Origin: an uncultured bacterium
GTDB lineage: Bacteria; Planctomycetota; UBA1135; GCA-002686595
DNA length: 8,041 bases
Reading direction: 5' to 3'
Assembly (NCBI GenBank): GCA_902826945.1
Contig: CADEGS010000009.1
Location: 18,784-26,824 of the forward strand
The notes below the pieces were generated by a model. It searched no databases and had not been told where the DNA came from. It worked only from the letters and a program-made list of their open reading frames with translations. The position numbers were made by a program, and so were the translations under genes. Of the stretch, positions 6,006 to 8,041 are shown piece by piece; the first letter of the stretch is position 1, and each line of letters starts with the position of its first letter.

Positions 6006-7406
6006 ATGCGCACCTCGCGGCCCGACGTCCTGCCCCCGCAGCGGATCCGGCGCGCCATGCGGCTCTCGATCCTCGAGGGCATGGCGTTCGCGGTCACCGT
6101 CGGCCTGGGCGAGGTCTTCTACCTGGCGGACGCGATCCGGCTCTCCGCCACGCGCCTCGAGCAGGGGCTGGTCGTCGCGCTGCCGCTGTTCGTGGGCTCG
6201 GCGGGGCCGCTGGTCGCGCTGCGGGCGCTGCGCCGCATGCGCACGCGCAAGCCGCTGGTCGTCGGCTCGGCGCTCGGGCAGGCGCTGACGCTCCTCGCCC
6301 TGGCGCTCGGCGACTACCTCGGGCGCTCCACGCCGGGCAGCCTGATCGCGTGTGCCTGCGCCGCCGCGGTGTTCAACCAGGCCAGCGGGACGGCCTGGAG
6401 CTCGTGGTTCGGCGACCTCGTGCCCTCGCGCGTGCGCGGCCGCTACTTCGCGGTGCGCAACCGCGGGATCTACTTCTGCACGTGCGTGGGCGTCGTCGGC
6501 GGGGGGATCGGGCTCACCGTGCTGGAGCGCGGGCTGCCGGCCGACGCGCTGCGCGCCGGCGGCTCCGGCTTCGCCCTGATCTTCGCCGTCGCCGCGCTCT
6601 TCCGGCTGGCCTCGGTCGCGCTGCACGTCGCCACGCCCGAGCCCCCCTTCGCCGGCCTCTCGACGCCCGTGCGCGTCGTGCGCTACCTCTCGACCGAGCG
6701 CGGGCGGACGACCCGCAGGCTCCTGCTCCTGTGCTCCGGCTTCTACTTCCTCGTGTACGTGGCGAGCCCCTACTTCTCGCCGTACATGCTCGAGAGCCTG
6801 CACTTCAGCTACCTCGAGTACACCGTCGCCAACGTGGCGCTGGTCGTCACGAAGGTGCTCTTCCTGCCGCTGTGGGGGCGGCTGGTCGACCAGGTGGGCG
6901 GCCGCGCGGTGTACCTCCTGTGCGCGCTGTGCACCGCGATCGTGCCGGTGCCGTGGCTGTGGGCGAAGGGGCTGGGCTGGGTCGTGATCGCGCAGTCGAT
7001 CTCGGGCGTCGCGTGGGCGGGCTTCGAGCTCTCGCTCTTCACGCTGGTGCTCGAGCGCACCTACCGCGGCGTGCGCGCGCACGTCTTCGCCACGCAGACG
7101 GTGCTGAACGGCACCGCGCAGCTCCTCGGCACCCTGGTCGGCGCCTTCTGCGCGCCGCTGGCGGGCGACTTGCGCTGGATCTTCGCCGCCAGCTTCGCCG
7201 GGCGCTTCCTGTTCACGCTGCGCCTGCCGGCGCTCCTGCCGCCGGCGACGAAGGACCCGCGCCTGGGGCGGCGCGACGTCTTCCTGCGCGTGATCGGCTT
7301 CCGCCCGAGCGGCGGCCTCGTCATGCGACCGCTGCCCGCGAGCGGCGAGCCGCCGAGCGCCCGCGAGGACGCGACCGGCGAAGAGGCGAGTCGGGGCACG
7401 AGCTGA
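6006..7406 (+). CDS. MFS transporter, 12 transmembrane helices
   Basis: A 466-aa membrane protein. The ATG at 6006 is preferred over an in-frame GTG at 5967, which lies inside the inverted repeat and would add a non-conserved tail; no Shine-Dalgarno is visible before either. Twelve hydrophobic segments can be placed at about 24-43, 54-74, 83-103, 112-134, 155-173, 187-208, 238-258, 271-291, 300-319, 324-348, 358-381 and 389-411. A motif-A-like G-R-L-V-D-Q-V-G-G-R sits at 291-300 after helix 8. W-S-S-W-F-G-D-L-V-P-S-R-V-R-G-R-Y-F with R-N-R, at 131-153 between helices 4 and 5, is a pattern I associate with a bacterial MFS subgroup of unknown substrate. The last 50 residues are a polar, probably disordered cytoplasmic tail. 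It diverges from the sulfatase, so uptake of desulfated sugars is conceivable but rests on position alone. Its stop is 5 bases from the stop of the converging protease gene. Confidence 0.85.
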   Translation: MRTSRPDVLPPQRIRRAMRLSILEGMAFAVTVGLGEVFYLADAIRLSATRLEQGLVVALPLFVGSAGPLVALRALRRMRTRKPLVVGSALGQALTLLALALGDYLGRSTPGSLIACACAAAVFNQASGTAWSSWFGDLVPSRVRGRYFAVRNRGIYFCTCVGVVGGGIGLTVLERGLPADALRAGGSGFALIFAVAALFRLASVALHVATPEPPFAGLSTPVRVVRYLSTERGRTTRRLLLLCSGFYFLVYVASPYFSPYMLESLHFSYLEYTVANVALVVTKVLFLPLWGRLVDQVGGRAVYLLCALCTAIVPVPWLWAKGLGWVVIAQSISGVAWAGFELSLFTLVLERTYRGVRAHVFATQTVLNGTAQLLGTLVGAFCAPLAGDLRWIFAASFAGRFLFTLRLPALLPPATKDPRLGRRDVFLRVIGFRPSGGLVMRPLPASGEPPSAREDATGEEASRGTS

Positions 7407-7411
7407 GCGCG

Positions 7412-7906
7412 TCAGGAGCGCAGCTCGCACTCCTCGAAGCCGGTCGCGGCCGGGCGCCAGGCGCGCAGCGCGAGCGGGCCGCGCGCCGCGCGCGGCCCGG
7501 CGGAGACGATCACCTGCCACCAGCCGCTCCAGACGCCGGCGCGGTCCTGCGCCGAGGGCACGGCCGGCGCGTCGGGGTGCGAGTGCCAGACGCCGACGAC
7601 CTCCAGGCCGGCGCTCGCGGCGCGCTCCTCGGCGCGTAGCCAGCCCGCGGGGTCGAGCTCGAAGCGCGCGCGCGGATCGGCCGCGCGGTTCCCGGCCTCG
7701 AGCACCTCGCGCACGCGCGCGCCGCCCGGCTCGCGCGTCCCGAGCAGGAGCCCGCAGGCCTCCGCAGGGTGGCGCCGGCCGGCGAGCGCGGCGAGCCGGG
7801 CGCGCAGCGCGTCGGGCAGCGCGACCCACCCGCGCGCCGCCGCGGCGGGGACGGACGGCTGCTCTCCTCCGGGGCTTGCTGCTGGCTGTGTGGTGTACCG
7901 AGTCAC
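7412..7906 (-). CDS. JAB/JAMM (MPN+) metalloprotease-like protein
   Basis: A 164-aa protein. The start is GTG at 7904-7906; the only alternative upstream is blocked by an in-frame TGA (7928-7930) and no ATG or GTG occurs soon inside. After about 25 loosely conserved residues comes a complete prokaryotic JAB domain: Glu49 in H-P-A-E-A-C-G-L-L-L-G, then W-H-S-H-P-D-A-P-A-V-P-S-A-Q-D with zinc ligands His108, His110 and Asp121 and the conserved Ser118. All catalytic residues are present, so it should be an active zinc isopeptidase or peptidase in the cytoplasm. Bacterial relatives (Mec and QbsD types) trim the C-terminus of ubiquitin-like sulfur carriers related to ThiS or MoaD in thiazole, cysteine or siderophore pathways. 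No carrier protein or ThiF/MoeB-type activating enzyme is in the window, so the pathway is unknown. It converges on the MFS gene and diverges from a GntR regulator 14 bases away. Confidence 0.9.
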   Translation of the reverse strand: MTRYTTQPAASPGGEQPSVPAAAARGWVALPDALRARLAALAGRRHPAEACGLLLGTREPGGARVREVLEAGNRAADPRARFELDPAGWLRAEERAASAGLEVVGVWHSHPDAPAVPSAQDRAGVWSGWWQVIVSAGPRAARGPLALRAWRPAATGFEECELRS

Positions 7907-7914
7907 TGGACACC
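7892..7914. promoter_or_regulatory. Dyad spanning the divergent JAB/GntR starts, possible operator
   Basis: GGTGT (7892-7896) and ACACC (7910-7914) form a perfect 5-bp inverted repeat with a 13-base spacer. It overlaps the JAB start codon and ends 6 bases before the GntR start. GntR regulators often bind dyads near their own promoter, so autoregulation is possible. The arms are short and the match could be chance. Confidence 0.25.
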
Positions 7915-7920
7915 GACGGC

Positions 7921-8041
7921 GTGCACATCACCATCGACGCGGGCGATCCGCGCCCGATCTACCGCCAGGTGGCCGACGAGATCAAGGCGCTGATCGCGTC
8001 CGCCGCCCTGGAGAAGAGGAGCCGGCCTGCCGTCCGTGCGC
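7921..8041 (+). CDS. GntR-family transcriptional regulator, N-terminus, apparent frameshift
   Basis: The gene begins at GTG 7921 and runs off the right edge; 40 codons are seen. V-H-I-T-I-D-A-G-D-P-R-P-I-Y-R-Q-V-A-D-E-I-K-A-L-I-A-S is a near-perfect start of a GntR winged-helix domain, of the kind found in YtrA-like regulators, which is why this start is preferred over an upstream in-frame GTG at 7888. After A-L-E-K the frame fails to give the expected G-x-x-L-P-S-x-R. The missing G-L-P-S-V-R is present one base out of register at 8023-8040. Dropping the A at 8017 gives L-E-K-G-A-G-L-P-S-V-R, the family consensus. The gene is therefore either frameshifted or carries a one-base sequence error near the end of the molecule. 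The effector domain and targets lie outside the window. Confidence 0.75.
   Translation, partial: MHITIDAGDPRPIYRQVADEIKALIASAALEKRSRPAVRA

Noticed and set aside
3629..6097. An 822-codon minus-strand open frame spanning the PKS, the small gene and the sulfatase
   Set aside because: Its translation is Arg/Ala/Pro-rich with no domain, and it is out of frame with clearly homologous genes on both strands. Long shadow frames are expected at this GC content.
7863..7870. A strong GGAGGAG Shine-Dalgarno-like sequence inside the JAB gene (minus strand), suggesting a later start
   Set aside because: No ATG, GTG or TTG in the JAB frame follows it at a usable distance, so the GTG at 7906 is kept.
5994..7934. 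A 646-codon minus-strand open frame opposite the MFS gene and through the JAB gene
   Set aside because: The composition is highly charged and repetitive with no motif, while the MFS helices and the JAMM motif are in other frames.

Overview
The window is very GC-rich (about 70% or more by eye, not counted), and almost every wobble position in the real genes is G or C. Coding density is high, with genes overlapping or only a few bases apart. The combination of a secreted iduronate-2-sulfatase-type sulfatase, long-chain polyketide genes and many envelope proteins fits a high-GC Planctomycetota or Myxococcota-like bacterium. No rRNA, tRNA or other phylogenetic marker is present, so that assignment is inference. 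No mobile element, CRISPR array or phage gene was seen.

Positions 1-4031 hold one plus-strand operon of five genes, already running at the left edge. They are a membrane-anchored YceI-domain protein (5' end missing), a small lipoprotein, a UbiG-like SAM methyltransferase, a membrane methyltransferase of the isoprenylcysteine carboxyl methyltransferase/MddA type, and a type III polyketide synthase with an intact Cys-His-Asn triad. Three of the four junctions are 4-base ATGA stop/start overlaps; the fourth gap is 38 bases. I read it as a cassette that makes a long-chain alkylresorcinol, alkylpyrone or quinone-like lipid, methylates it twice and perhaps binds it in the envelope through the YceI barrel. 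The product is inferred.

Positions 4063-5919 are read from the minus strand. A lipoprotein sulfatase with a complete Cys-type active-site motif is followed by a short Lys/Arg-rich reading frame that looks strongly coding but has no ATG, GTG or TTG start. A run of back-to-back perfect palindromes resembling a polylinker lies where that start should be. Both minus-strand genes have a TAGGATC element upstream. For the sulfatase it sits so close to the ATG that the mRNA may be leaderless.

Positions 6006-7406 encode a 12-helix MFS transporter divergent from the sulfatase. A minus-strand JAB/JAMM metalloprotease (7412-7906) converges on it with 5 bases between the stops. Fourteen bases beyond its start, a GntR-family regulator begins on the plus strand and runs off the right edge. 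Its N-terminus matches the family until position 8017, where one extra base breaks the frame. The sulfatase/MFS and JAB/GntR pairs each share a short divergent control region. Nothing in the sequence ties these right-hand genes to the lipid cassette.
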